DNA of 64,000 nt from Mesodorylaimus sp. YZB2_4. Taxonomy: Eukaryota > Nematoda > Enoplea > Dorylaimida > Dorylaimidae. The position numbers and the translations under genes are program-made. Below are positions 24,082-37,500 of this stretch, piece by piece. Position 1 is the first letter of the stretch, and the number at the start of each line of letters is the position of its first letter. The stretch is from NCBI GenBank assembly GCA_030248295.1, contig JASANH010001446.1:186001-250000 (forward strand), written 5' to 3'. The notes below the pieces were generated by a model. The model was not told the DNA's origin, did not search any database, and was given only the letters and a program-made list of their open reading frames with translations.

Positions 24082-27000
24082 TCAAAAATTTTGCTCCTCC
24101 TTGAAAAGCACGACCACTGTTGCCTTTCGACGAGGTTGTTCCGTTTGCGACACATTTTGCGGCGTCACGAGAGACGGCGGCTGCTGAAAATTGTCCCCCG
24201 TTTTCCAACGTCGACGTTGCGGACGTTCTCCGAACAATCTTTCAGGATCATCAGCGCTCTGTATGGAACGGGCCAAAGCTTGCATACTCGCTCCCACGTC
24301 CTTCGGTTGTATCTCGTTCAATTTGTCATTCTCATCCTCCTCGTCATCCAATTTCATATCCGATCCAGTACCCACAGCGAAGTCGTCCGTATTTTTCACA
24401 GGCCACTGTCCATTCGGTCCATCGGGAACGCGAACTGGCAACGAAGCGCAGTAACCGACTGGTCGATGATGACTCGACGACGACGACGAAATGGTCCTCG
24501 GTTGACCAACCAATGTAGCAGCAGATGAATTCACACTGGGCGGTGGTGGTGGTGGCGGATAGAATTTCTTGTAGTCTTCGCCAGTACCGCTATCTAAAAA
24601 CACCGAGCCTCTGTTATGACCCTGAGAGGACACGACGGCAGGTGGGTACCACTCTTTTAGCAAGGCACTTTGCATAAATCCCCGCAGTCCTCGGACAAGA
24701 CAGCCTGAGGGAACCCTACTTCAGAGACCACCCTCAAAAATCCCTAGTGTCCTCCTACAGACCTCTGGGCACAGACAACTACAGCTTTATGGGGGATCTA
24801 AATTATTGCACAGCCGGAGATCTCCTAACCTGCACCATCGCGAGTACAACCTGCACAAGACTCTTACCATCGGTCGTATCGCCTTCATCGTCCGCAGGCA
24901 AATAGGAAGCATGACGCAAATCGTCATTTTCTTGTTCCTCGAAACTGAAAATATCTTGTTGTTCCTCCGGGTGACTGGTCAACGACGGCGCCAATCCAGG
25001 CCCACCGCTGTGACGTTTTCGCTTCCAGCCAGATAAACTCGCCGGATTCTAAAAAAAGAACACGCAAGTAACACGATCATGTTATTCTACTAATACACCC
25101 AGCTCACTTACCGAATGTGCCTTAGGTCTCAACGGAGTCGCATAAGCATCCATTGGTAAGCGAAAACTGCCTCCGACGACCCGCGCAGCATCGTATCCAG
25201 GTGATGGATCGCCGCCAGACGTTAGCGACAACGGCGACAATGGAACTGCGCTATCGAATTCCTCGTCACCAAAAACCGTTCCACCCAAGCTATTTGACCC
25301 AGACGACCAGTGGGATTCATACGAGACGATACCGCTGCCACCACCGCCCCCGCCATTCTTTGCCAGAACAGACAACACTTTCAGTTTCTCCAATTTCGCA
25401 TCCGCTTTCAAACGATCGAAAGCAGCCTGCTGCTCCTCCGTGTAAATTCGTATACGTTCCTCCATTGCCTCTTGTTCTTTGCGCAGATATTGACCAACAC
25501 AAGCTTGGACGGCATGTAAGGCGCCTCTTGATATCACCGACATAGCACCGTTCGAAAACCCTAAAAAATAATAAAATCTATTCATCCTTATCTTCGCAGC
25601 ATCTCGTTTTTCCTTCATCTTTCGTTGTCCCGACGAAGTTCAGTCCCCTTTAATCAACTCCATCCCTATCTCGTGCGTCAACAAGGCGCTCATAATTACG
25701 CATCTATTTTCGCATTATCTAGCCACCCACCTGCTTCAGCAGACGGCGATAAACATCGTCCCAACTTCGCTCCCGAAATATCCCACCCTTCCATTATCTA
25801 CCCTTTAAACACCTCCAAAAAATTTAAAAAATCACTCACCGCTTCTGTTCCCGGCCGCGACATTAGAGTCGGCTAGATTGGAAACGGCGAAATCGTCTTT
25901 CATCTTTGGAAGGATCACCTGAAACGTTGGCGAGATCTCAGCCGACTTCCGCCGCTCCGCTATCACAGATTCGTCGCGCTAGAAAAGAAAAACTCATCTA
26001 TTTAGAGAACAAAGCTTTTAAAAATGCTATTTGCCTAAAAGCTTCAGAAGTGCTGAGTAAATAGTCTTGCTAAAAGAGCGAAGGTCAAATCCTCAAAAGA
26101 AAAACTCTACTAGAACCTAGTGGCACGTGAAGTCAATGATATCATTCACCTCGCCGCAGCTAGTTCCAAGGTCACCAAATGGCGAAAAGCAAAACCAGTC
26201 TAGTCAACTCCCAATTTCCATTTCGCTCTATTTGCTCAGTATGCAATGCACTGGACAAAGGAAGAAAGAACGAGATAAATAGGCCTGCAAAAGCAATTCG
26301 TCAAAGCACCCTTTCCTATCCAGACAGCCCTGTAAAATTATACTGCCAGGTGATTTACAAGGTCAACAGTCTGCCATACTTCCGGACCACCCTACCTCGC
26401 CACATGTGCTACAAAACAGAACCTTGAAATTTGTCCCATCCTTTCTTCCTATCCCTCCTTCATTCATGTTCAGCATATCATCTTGCACTCTCCTACACCC
26501 TCCCTTTCCAATGCCAGCTCCTGTACACCATCACAAATTTTTGCACCCGATGCCTCTCTTTCTTTACCTATGTACGAGTATGACAGGAATGCAAACCGCT
26601 TTTTCTCTGCACGGAACACATTTCAGACCAGCCTGGCCGTTGTACGCTTGGAAAGGTTTTTTATATTTCCACCCTCCCTACCCCATTCTCTAAAAAGCAT
26701 GAGCGTCATAGCGTTCGTGCTTGATTCAAATGTTTTCCGCTTGTCATGCGTCACGAGAGAACGAAATAATTTCCTCGCCCGGCCGATTACGTACACGAGA
26801 GTGCATGGGTAATTTTTGATCTCTATCATATTCGACAACCCCCCCCCCCCCCCAATCACCCGACCCCCAGCTTATGCCAAAATGCTGCGCACAGATTATA
26901 CTTGTCAAAACTCAGTCGGAAAGCAGGGTCTAGGACTAGTTTTATAATCATGAAAAGAACATCTAACCAGGCTACCTATCCAGCAGGAACATACGTAGGC

Positions 27001-27877
27001 GGTAACTCTTCGTCCAAATACGCTCAGACAAATGCGATTACAACATCCATTCTTAAAGTTCGCTCGTGTCAAATTCGATCAATTTTTAAATCAATTTCTA
27101 GTTTTCCCTGTCCCCCCTTTGCTCCTGCTTTTTCAACAATTTTACAACCGCGCCGAATTTACTTCAAAGTGCTTCTATAAATCTTATCTGCACATAATGC
27201 AGACCCGGACATGCCCTCCTCGCCTTAAACCCCTTCTGCAATCAGTAACACAAAAATCTTACCAACAATAGTTTCACATTGACTAGCACTTGGCCAGCGT
27301 AATTCGTCCCAATCGCATACACGTCAGCGTTGCAAAACATGCATCTACGAACTTCCCAACGATCAACCCGGCGACGTTTCACTAACACTGGTAATTTCTG
27401 AAACGAAATTCGCTCTTAGCTTTACGAACACCCTGTGCAAATCAAGAAATCATATTTTTGCATTTTCCAGTACAAAAATAGACAAAAAAGGCCAACATAT
27501 GCCCACGAGCCGCTCCTTAATGCAACACCTGTCTGCATGGAAAGACTACTATTATGATACAAAATACGGTCCCCTGCTGCCCCGACACAAGTACCTACTG
27601 TGCCGCAAATGGTACGCAATCGCGGCCCCTTCCTGCTCGCCCATCTGCCCCCAAAATCGTAAGCCCCTTTTACCTCCACGATCCCTTTCTCACTGTCCAA
27701 CATAAATCTCGCCACCGATCCTTCAATGCATAAAGAGAAAAAATCATCTTCGTGCGCATCGTCGTCACAAATTTGTTCGACCATCTCCGGTTTCACCATG
27801 GCCTCGTCGAGGAAATGCTCCTCATCTTCGACCACCACATTTATGGTCACGTTTAGACAAGGGCAAACCAGTTGCAT
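24082..27877 (-). CDS. AKT1S1: PRAS40 / Lobe-like (AKT1S1-type) mTORC1 regulator
   Basis: Six minus-strand exons (27877-27674, 27397-27263, 25978-25840, 25560-25112, 25048-24868, 24593-24082) join in frame to 539 residues. The C-terminal part shows three PRAS40 hallmarks in the right order. These are a TOS-like FSFEE at about 343-347 (human FVMDE), YCASLPVRVP matching the human KSLPVSVP raptor-binding segment, and an Akt-type site RRRWKT at about 496-501 (human RPRLNT, Thr246) after a conserved ASMQAL helix. The middle carries a charged coiled-coil-like stretch near EQEAMEERIRIYTEEQ, then Gly and Pro runs. The N-terminal exons carry a CPC motif (VCPCLNVTI) and a later RRCMFCN, which look like a small metal-binding module; their assignment to the same gene rests on compatible phases. 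PRAS40 inhibits mTORC1 until phosphorylated by Akt. It is longer than the human protein (256 residues). Confidence 0.8.
26839..26853 (+). repeat. Poly-C run (15 nt) in a PRAS40 intron
   Basis: Fifteen consecutive C residues (G on the transcribed strand) lie in the intron between exons 2 and 3. The exact length is likely to be polymorphic or error-prone. Confidence 0.9.
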
Positions 27878-30800
27878 CCTTCTTTTCTTTTCAAACAAAA
27901 CTTTCCGTCCAAAACTTTTATCAACAAACTTTCTGAAAAGAAAAATTTTTAAATTTACTAATTCGTATTCAAGTATACAAACTAATCAAGCGCCAGGATA
28001 TAACTTTTGACTAGTTTTCGTTTCGTGCCACTGGTTGACCATTTTCAATCAACCTGACCCGTCTCTACAGTACAACGAACTGGCACACGCCGCCTATGGA
28101 AATCTCTCAAAGTTCGTGCCACCATTATTCTTGACTAGGCACGCATGCATGAGCTCAAATCCCGGGCGTCAGGCCAATCGTCCGCACCAAACCCCGACAA
28201 CTCATGATCGCGTGAGAGATAACGAGTTTTTTTCGCTTCCTACGAAAACTCGTATTTTCGCCAAAAACTCAGATGGGTCTCGTTTCTCGAATAAACCAAT
28301 TCTCAAAGACATTTCTCAATGTCAGCCCCCTCCCCCAAATGAACCCAACAACTAGTTCGAATATGATACTAGAAAAGAAAACTGGGACTTCTTAGATCGT
28401 ATTCGATCAGCGGGGACTTTGCTAATGATTAGGAAAGTTCATATTCACAGGCGCCACCTCGAGTCAACTTCATAAAACCATTCTTCCACTCATTCTTATT
28501 TCGAAACGTGAAAAAACCAAGGCTTTAGGTTATTATACTGTAGCTTTCACCGTTATCAATAGCATCTGCTCTTTTCGCTCGGAGCCCATGTTGGGTGTTT
28601 ATTTTAATCATGTCCATCTCCCCAGGCCAGATATCCCGTTAGGTATGAATAGGTGCACATTGTGCAAAGAAAGCCCCGAGTGAGCTCCTACTTGATTACT
28701 TTTTCTCCCCAAGAAAGACCTAAGTTCTAAGCACTAGCTTTCCAACCTACGTCAACAACAATTTTCAATAGGCCATGTGCGAAACTTGGCGATCTCCAAC
28801 CATAGAGCCCCTCCTACTAAATGTACGTTTACTAAAGTAAGGACAATAAAAACTAGCACTCGTTCCCGGCAAAACTGGTAGTGTCAGGCTCAAACTCATA
28901 ACCGTAGTAACAAGGCGAAGACGATTATCGTTTTCGACAACAAAAACTAGCAAGCTCGAACCAATTCTTACTCGCACTGTTCCCTTTTTACAACAATGCA
29001 CTCGTCGAAGGTAGTTTGTTGACGAGACAAGCTTTGTTAGCTTTCGTTAAAGCAACTCCCTTGTGGGCTAAACGACAGATATAAAACTAAAGCCAACCAC
29101 CTGTCGCCTATTAGTCAAAATGCTGCCTTGAGAAAATTCCCCGCCATCCCCATTCCCAACAAAGTTTCAATATTCTCAATTCCAGAAGATGTAAAACTAT
29201 CATCAATAACCCCGCACCCCTGCACAATACTATGCCAGAATCGGTTTCATTTCATATTTTTGCATTATCCGGTAGAAAATAAGATTGCTGGTCGGTTGGT
29301 CTAGATGGATAGCAGAAACGGGCAGGCCGGCAGATATTTATCAACGACCAAACGCAATTGGCCGGATCGCAAAAACTTTTCTTCCGTCTCGAAGTAATCT
29401 AAAACCAGGGCCAACAAAGGCTCGACCAGCATCGATCAGCTGACGACTAGGCACTATACCATCCAGGGCCCACTAGCCTCGTGCTGCAATCCTCTAGGCA
29501 AATAAGAAAATCAATAATGACGCCTTCCTGGCACTGAGAAAAGCCGTGAAAAACTGTTGCCCGCACCCGAATCCACTTTTTCCTCAACGCGTCCTCAAAG
29601 AACGTCCGTCAATGGACTCGCAAATCGGTCCAATAGAGCCCCTGGCAGTCACGCATATTGAATGAGTCCAATGCCATGCGCAGTTAAAAGACCGGGTCGC
29701 GGGCCCGAAAATAGGGTTTCGACTCAATGGGAACGAAAATGCTATTTGGCCCTCACTCAAAATGCCAGGCAGGCATCGGCAACGACCGAGAGCCAAGAAA
29801 GTAATTGATGCGAAGAAATCGATTCATTCAAATGCAAATTAATTCCGCTCAAGCCGTTCCCGGATCACATACGGCGTTCAGCCACTTGCCCTCCAACCCC
29901 CCGAACACAAAAATCAAGTGGCATAAAAGGTAAACCCTAAGCCACATAGGAATGAGCAAAAGCCACTGACACACCGAATTTATAACCCAAAGCCCAGATT
30001 ATTTCGTCAAAACACTCAAACACGTTTCACCAATGCCAAAGCAAACTTCGTGACGGAAATAAGAAAAGAAAGCTTTCCTATTTATTCATCAGTGAAAAAA
30101 ACCAGCGTCAGCTCTCGACCTATTCAATGAGCGACTGGCGCTTTTTGGTCGAAAGTCCTCGTTCAAAGATCGCCAACGAACAAACACCTATTGTACCGCG
30201 CATGAACCAAGTAAAACCGGATTCCCTTAACTGCATTAGGTTCGTATGTACGGTACCGATCGTGCGAGGCCATTGTATAAATCAGCTGACAATGGAAAAC
30301 GCCAAAAAAAGAAAACTTTTTCAAACTAGCATGCAACTGCGGGACCAAAAACACAGACCGACCACGCCCTCTTCCATCAAATATGCCCAACGGAAATGAG
30401 CTAGAACGAAAACAAAAAATATGTTTCTAGAACGTGAACGTTGGCCCAATAGTCACGAACATGATGGTCCCTTGAGTGTACAAGAAAAAATTTTACAAAA
30501 ACAAAATCTAGTCGGCTCATAAAAAGATGAAATAGGAGAAGTAAACAATTTGGACAGGTCGGCATAGAAAAAGGTCACGCTCACCACGCCTTATGGCTTT
30601 AGAAATCGAACCCTAGAACACAGTTTGTGTGTACTGTGAAAAATATAAAATATACTCGGGCCGCGAAAGGAGGAACGACGGTACCAGGCACCGCCGGCTG
30701 GCTCCAACATTGTCGCTTTAGAGCCGCGTTGGCACAAACACGAACACTACTTGGCCTGCCAGTCAGTCTAGGCAGCCACCAAACTATACTCCTAACGACG

Positions 30801-31556
30801 ACGACGACGAAACGCGAAAGAGCGCAGCGGAGAAAAAAGAATTACTACACCTTCCTATCGAGCGAGTCCCCTCCTATGCTCTTTATCAATTACCTACTCG
30901 CTCGAGCCAACTAATCTTCAACACGAACAAGGCACACATCGACGGCCCATTACCTAACAACTTTCATAACCGTTCCTAGTCACGGCAAAATAGCACTTTC
31001 CGGACAACAGATAAGATGGATGATAGGCATTGCATGCACACACCCTCCATCACTCACAAGACACGCCTACGACCAACCAGCCCCATCACCCACAACCAGA
31101 CCATACAAGCACAGCCTACCTGCAGTTCGACTGCTCTTGCTGATCTCCTTTTGCGGACTGGCCGAGCTGGGCTAGGCGGGCACAGGCTCCCTTCGAGTCG
31201 TGTCGCCACACACCACGCAGCACAGTACCCGAGTTGTCTGCTAGTGCGCGGGAAGGGCAAACGCCCACGCAGTCTCAACCCTCTCCGACTCAGGCCAATT
31301 GACATTTTTGCAAAGCCAAAATTTGCACGTAAAATAATATCAGGTTCAAGAAAAATCACATAAATATACTAAAGACAGCGAAAAACTGCACTTGAAGAAA
31401 AGCAGTGTAAAAATCGCGCATTATAATCCAACAAAAAAAGCGCGAATAGAGAGTGTATGAAAGCTCCAAAAAGTATGCAAGAAAATACCTTTACAAGCAC
31501 TTACAAACTGACCAAGCAAATCGTAAGCATTTGGCGAGGGTCTCATAAATTGCCTA
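27878..31556. other. 3.7-kb gap without a recognised gene
   Basis: This gap lies upstream of the PRAS40 start and downstream of the ADAM stop, both on the minus strand. Open frames are under about 115 codons and none resembles a protein family. The plus strand is conspicuously A/C-rich, like the introns of the flanking minus-strand genes. Part of it may therefore be a transcribed 5' UTR or intron of the PRAS40 gene. A short CGACGACGACGACGA run occurs near 30800. Confidence 0.5.
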
Positions 31557-34500
31557 CTACATCTTTCCACTTCCATTCTTAGTCTTCGATCCGTGCACAC
31601 TCGGATAAAGACTTCGATAGCTGGGTGGCGACTCCTTCGACGATGCGGCATTACTCGCTGGCATTGGCGTTTGGGAATTCTTTTTCGCTACTCTATATTC
31701 ATCGATATCGGCGTAGATCTCTTCTTCCACCGGCGATGCAATCACGTCGTAATAATTCTCGCCCGTCTCCGATGCGCATCGTTTTCCATCTTTTCCACCA
31801 ACAGACGACGACGACGAGTCGCTATCGAAATTTTCGTTATTCATCAAGGGAGTCGCCGATGAAAGATCGACTTTTCGAATTCGCAAATTCGGCTTTGCAG
31901 GAACTGGAGGGTTCATGGAAGGCTTGGTGGCCGCGGGCGGTTGGGGAGGCGGCGGTGGTGGTGCAATATTGGGACGGCATCCAGAAACTGAGCTTTGGCT
32001 ACGTTGAACAATATTCGAAACGGGTCGTCCTTTTCTCCATTCCTGCGCTTCGATGGCCGTCGATTTTCGTTGATTTATTTGGCGAGCACGATACGCAGCG
32101 CCCGTCGACAATGCAGCGTCGCTATTTTTCTTCCTGGGCAATGTCTGGCTATCCAAGTGCGGGACGATGAGAAGAGAACTCGCCTGCACGACTGGCTCGC
32201 CACCAATCTTTGGATCCAACGGATCAGATATCTCGGGCGCCTTCTTCTCAGCACCTAAAACATACAACCTACCGTGCCAATTAACTGTACACAATCTATC
32301 AAGCACCCCTTACCTTTCATTTTCGCCGCACTGGTCGTTTCCTTGGGCGGTCGCTTCAACGTGCATGACGAGTCCTTTTCTGCCCCATCGTTCGCCTTTA
32401 CATTGCTAGCAGCTTCGAAGAACCGTTTCTTATCTTTGACTGACGATATAGTGTTAGTTCCGTCCACTTCATTGTCCACGTCGCAACTTTCACTCGCCTC
32501 TTCCTCGATCGGGGGCGGTGGTGCTCGTCGTTGAGGTAATATGGCTGGTCCGTATTCTGGATCCAAGGCAGTAAGTACTTCCGTCAATAGCGATTCAGGC
32601 GCCTGTTCCGTGTCCTTTTTCACTCCAGCATAATCGACTCTTGGTGTCGAGGACACATCGGTGTAATACAATTTCTCCAACTGCTCCAATACTTCTTCCT
32701 TCGGCCTTGGTGGACGAGGAGGTGCTGGCGATTCGTAACTCGGTTCACGATGTATCTTGACTGGTGCATCATTGCGCTTACCAACGGCATTCGTTGTGAC
32801 TGCATTCACACACACATCATTCGATACGTACACGCTAGTCGCCTCTCTCGAAGACGGTTGAGGCGAGCGTTGCACTTGCGCTTCTGCTGGAAACGCCAAA
32901 ATCGGTGGTGCTTTTCTGCTCATCGAACCAGAGTCAAAAGTGCGAGCACGCGTTTGACTAACATCGCAAAGCACTGTAGACGAAGGACGGCTTTTTGATC
33001 GTCTCGGCTTGAACAACAGGTCAATAATTCTATAAGAAAGAAAGGTTTAACGAATGTTGCAATTTTACTGTACAGGCTAATAAGCCCATCTTACTTGAAA
33101 CGAGGAGCCTTAATTATGCGTTTCTTATACAAGAACGTCACAGCAGCCGTAATCAACGGTAATACGACTAGCAGGAATATCAAGATGCCCATGCCGACAT
33201 TGAAACGACCAGCTAAAAATAACTAATACTCTCATTCCCAGCCCTACAAACACCCTGCCATACAGTACACCTTACCGCCTGTTGAGGCTGGTCCGCTATC
33301 AATACTTCCACCGAGACCAGGAATGCTGCAATCGATTCCACCGTAGCCACCAATACAATGGCAATGACCAAAATTGTTACATACCTAGAAATAATGACGC
33401 GTTTTAACACAAGGCAAGGGAAAATCGCCTCTTAGATCTTTCCCGCTGGCTAAAGGGCTTATTAGTGGACCCATCTCGCCCTCGTCCACAGTCCATCCGG
33501 GATGGAGAACAAAGCCTCTCCCTCGATTATAGACCCCGGACTAAAGGGATAAAGGGCGAGTCACCCATCGCCAGCCGCATAGAACTTTGCGTTCTCTTCC
33601 AGCTGGGAATCGAACCTACGCTAAGCAGTTTCCAGCTCTGCCAAGCAAACTATGACAAATGGCATTCACCGCTACACCACTAAAACGAGAAGATGAGCCT
33701 AACTTATCGATCAACACTCACCCCGCTATCATGACAATTGGACGGACACGAATTCTGAGCCAATACTCCAGTCACTGTGACACACTTCTGCCCTTGGCAC
33801 ATCTGAAAGCAAGAAAATGTTCTCAAATCAACATCGCACATCTCTCGCATACTTACTTTCCCATCTCCGCACTTTGCTCCATTCGGAACTAAGCCGGGAT
33901 TCGGCCTATCGATACCAAGGTCCACCATGGCAGTATGGCAATTCAGAAACCTGTCTTTCGTGTGCAATACTGAACTAGTCATTCGAACCACTGATCGGTC
34001 TCCGTAGCTCGTCCTTTCAGTTTTATGCGTACATTGCAACAAGCCACACATGGAATCCCTAAACAGCATCATTGTAGACCCCGTAAGAACTGCGAGCATC
34101 TCAGGACTTACTCGATTTCACACGGAACATACGACCCATCGTGACGATCCAGACCGCAGTGACCTTGCGTGTCCCCTTTCTCATTCAACATGTAGCACTC
34201 TCGCGCTGCCATTTGACCAGTCGGACCCCAAATCAGTTTGCACTGGGAGTCATGTGTAGCGCACGTACCATTGTAACAGAAAGCCTGAAACGGAATCGAC
34301 ATGCAGATCTCAGCATAGCCTTGTCCACACCGTAATCTAGAAAGGTGCCTAGAACAAAGTGAGGTCCAGCGAGAATCCCAAGAAGTGACTGTGAATACCT
34401 ATTGATGCGGCCACGCCATATTCGAGGGAGCTTCAGTGAGAAACCCAACTGAGGTGACCTGACATTTTTCATTTTTCATTAGTTCAAAATAAAAAGAAGG

Positions 34501-37500
34501 TGAACTAGAGTCCAGATGCTGGGGTTGTATATTCGCGAGTCCCCCTCCCCTTCCTCCTCTGGACCTGTCAAAAACCAGCTGCTTTTTTTTAAAACTGAAA
34601 CCTACGATTTAACAGCACCGACTGGCGATAACTATTTTTTGTAAATCGCTCATCTTATTAGCGGCGAACATGCTTCTTCATAAGACTTCAGAAATAAGGA
34701 AGTAAACCATGCGGACAGAAGGGACCCAGGATCCAAACAGGACCTTACCTTATTACCAAGGCAGGCGACCCCGTTCTGTTTGTACGTATTCTTTGGACAA
34801 ATTTCTGATTTACCATTACAAAATTCTGGCAAATCACATTCGTCGCCAGCTTCTCGACAAACTGTCGCTAAGGGCATAAACTAAAAAACCCATCGCACGC
34901 ATTAGTCATTAACATACCAACCAAACCACAGGAGACCACTCACCTGGCAACTTTTTAAATCACAGCACTTTCCATTAGCACAAACGGCCCCGCTGCTAAA
35001 TCTGCACGTGTTGCCATTGCAACAAGGATTTTCGCACACCTTAAAAAAAGCACATATTTAAAAGCCTCGCAGCAACAGAGCCCCTGAAACTTACATCTGC
35101 CAATCCGCAGTCGCACTCTTCTCCTTCCTCGACGAAGCCATTCCCGCACACTGGTTCTTTCGTTGGCGGTGGCGTGTTCCGCAAGCAATACTCGGCACCA
35201 TGCGAAATGCTGAACGATAAGTACTCCAGACTACACGATGACCAATACACGTTCCCCGCACCACTAAAACCATAAGTTTCGTCCCGACTAAAAGTAGTGG
35301 CTCCTATTTAAGCTTACTACTAACCTGGATGACGCGGCCATAAGACACCGTTGTTGCGGACATTCGCAAGTCTCGTTATCGTGCTCCATACCAAAGTTAT
35401 GACCCATTTCATGCGCCATTGTAGCTGCGATTGGTACCACGCTCTTGAAGCGATCGTGATCCTGAAAGGAGAATGGGTTGCAAGACGTAATTTTCATAAT
35501 TTTAGCCAGCTTACCATAACCACAGCCCCAGAAAGATCTGCCGAGCACATCGTGCCTTTCATCGCCTTTCCCACAACTCCGCCATTAAAGGTAGTATTTC
35601 TAAAACGCGGAAACATCGTTACAGCGGACTCCACCACAAAGATCAAATACGGATTATCCTGCCAGATTTTAGGTGAGCTAGGTTCAAACTTATCAAAAGC
35701 GCGACTGCCAATCTGGGAAACCCCTCTGTGACGACCATCAAATGAGAAAGAATGCCCATTGTAAGCTGCTACGCGCAGGCAGTGCACACCTACGCTCTCC
35801 GTCAGGCGGGCCCCTACATAGCCCGAGAGCGTCTTAATTTATTCGTTCGTAATCGAGTCTAATTGTAAGACAAGGAATCGCCTGCTACCAGGACACGTTA
35901 AAGCTGCCATTTTTAAAAACGCACTGCAACTTACTCGACCCGCATTGAGCATGTCCAATGTGATAGAAGCTCCAGAGAAAACTAGCCTTACATTACAGTA
36001 TCCTACATCACAAGGACACGGGTACAAGCTCGGACATGATACCTTCCATACGCAGGGTCCGGGTCGGGTCGATTCAGTTTCGTTGTTCCTGCATTAGTGA
36101 ATCACTCAAATTTAAGCTTTTGCAACTGTTTTTTTCAAATCCGGCGAAACTGGCAATCTGGCAAATGGCTCATGCAGTCACACCTGGTGCTCTATCGCGA
36201 TCGAAAACGAATACGAACTTACGTCAACAGCTGGGCATGGTCGTTCGGGATGTCGTGTATCAAATTGACTCGTCGATATCGCAAGAACTGATCCAAAGTC
36301 GTATCACCACTAGTATTAACTACGATTCGATCACTGTCTGTCCAAATTTCCACACCGACTAGAGCTATCTTGATACGCAATGGTTGATAGTACTGAAAAC
36401 GAACTTAGCTTACAGCAGGCAATACGCCCACTGTCTTTCCAGCATCCCATAAAACGAACATGCCTGGTTTACTCACCGCGTTCATGAAATTTGCCAGCTC
36501 CTTGGCACGTTCTTGCAATTTCTTCTTATCCTTTCCATATTTGGCGTACTGAAACGGGAACTAGTTTTGTAGGACAAACATCATAGCTATCTCAGATCAA
36601 GCTTACCATGGAGCTGTCAAAAACCAAAGCAAGCTCAACGTACAATTCTTTCCACGTTACGAATTTCTTATAATAAGATGGTCTGGCATTCAATGCACGT
36701 TTACTTCGAGCGTAGAATTTATCAATTGCGACAATGGGAATAGCATTCTTTGGTTCATGTCCTGCAAGAAAATAGGGCAATCATGCACTAAAAAACAAGG
36801 AAATAAGCATCTTACCGCACTTAAGTTCCGCATTCTGCGGGAAATACTGATCCGACGGTACCAATGTTTTACCATCAATAGTATAATGTTTATGGTCCAA
36901 ATAGACCGTTCCGCTGAAAAGAAAAAGGCCTATGGATGCAATTTCTGAAGGTCAAATGATCTCAGCTTACCTGGCACGTTGATTGCACAGGTTTAAGGTT
37001 GCGTAGGAATTGATGTCTTCGTTGAACGTCCCATGATAATTGCAAAGACCTTTGGTATCCTGAAACGAGATCCTGCACTAAAAAGCTTTCACACGACAAT
37101 ACGGACTTACTAAAGAAGCACGAGTGGCCACAACGCGTTTCGAATTCTCGTAATAGATCTCCTTGTAATTGGCTGCGAGTAAGTCCCTAAAATCTGGATT
37201 TTTGAGCGAGGGATGGTAGTCCGTCTATCAATCAGGAAAATGCGGTTAGGCAGTTAGGGAAGGTAAAAAAGATCAACAAAAGGACAGTGCAGAATGAGAG
37301 TTCTGTACGCATAACAATGGACAGAGTAAAAACACAATCGAAAAGAGCCAACAGGACGGAATTCCAATACAGTGTCCAACTTACAAGTTCTTTAAAAACG
37401 CGATATGCCTAACACGACCATCAATTGTCACCGATGCGTTAATGCGGTCAGGAAAGAAATCCTGAAAATCAAAAGTCTCCTCGGCGTAAATAAAACGGAA

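Noticed and set aside
24073..24528. 151-codon plus-strand open frame
   Set aside because: It overlaps the PRAS40 last exon on the opposite strand, whose motifs are clearly conserved, so the plus-strand frame is a shadow.
31625..32170. 181-codon plus-strand open frame
   Set aside because: It is antisense to the last ADAM tail exon, which closes in frame with the preceding exon and has SH3-ligand motifs.
33606..33690. Functional tRNA gene on the minus strand
   Set aside because: Box A and box B are present, but the acceptor, D and anticodon arms do not pair into a cloverleaf. It is interpreted as a SINE head.
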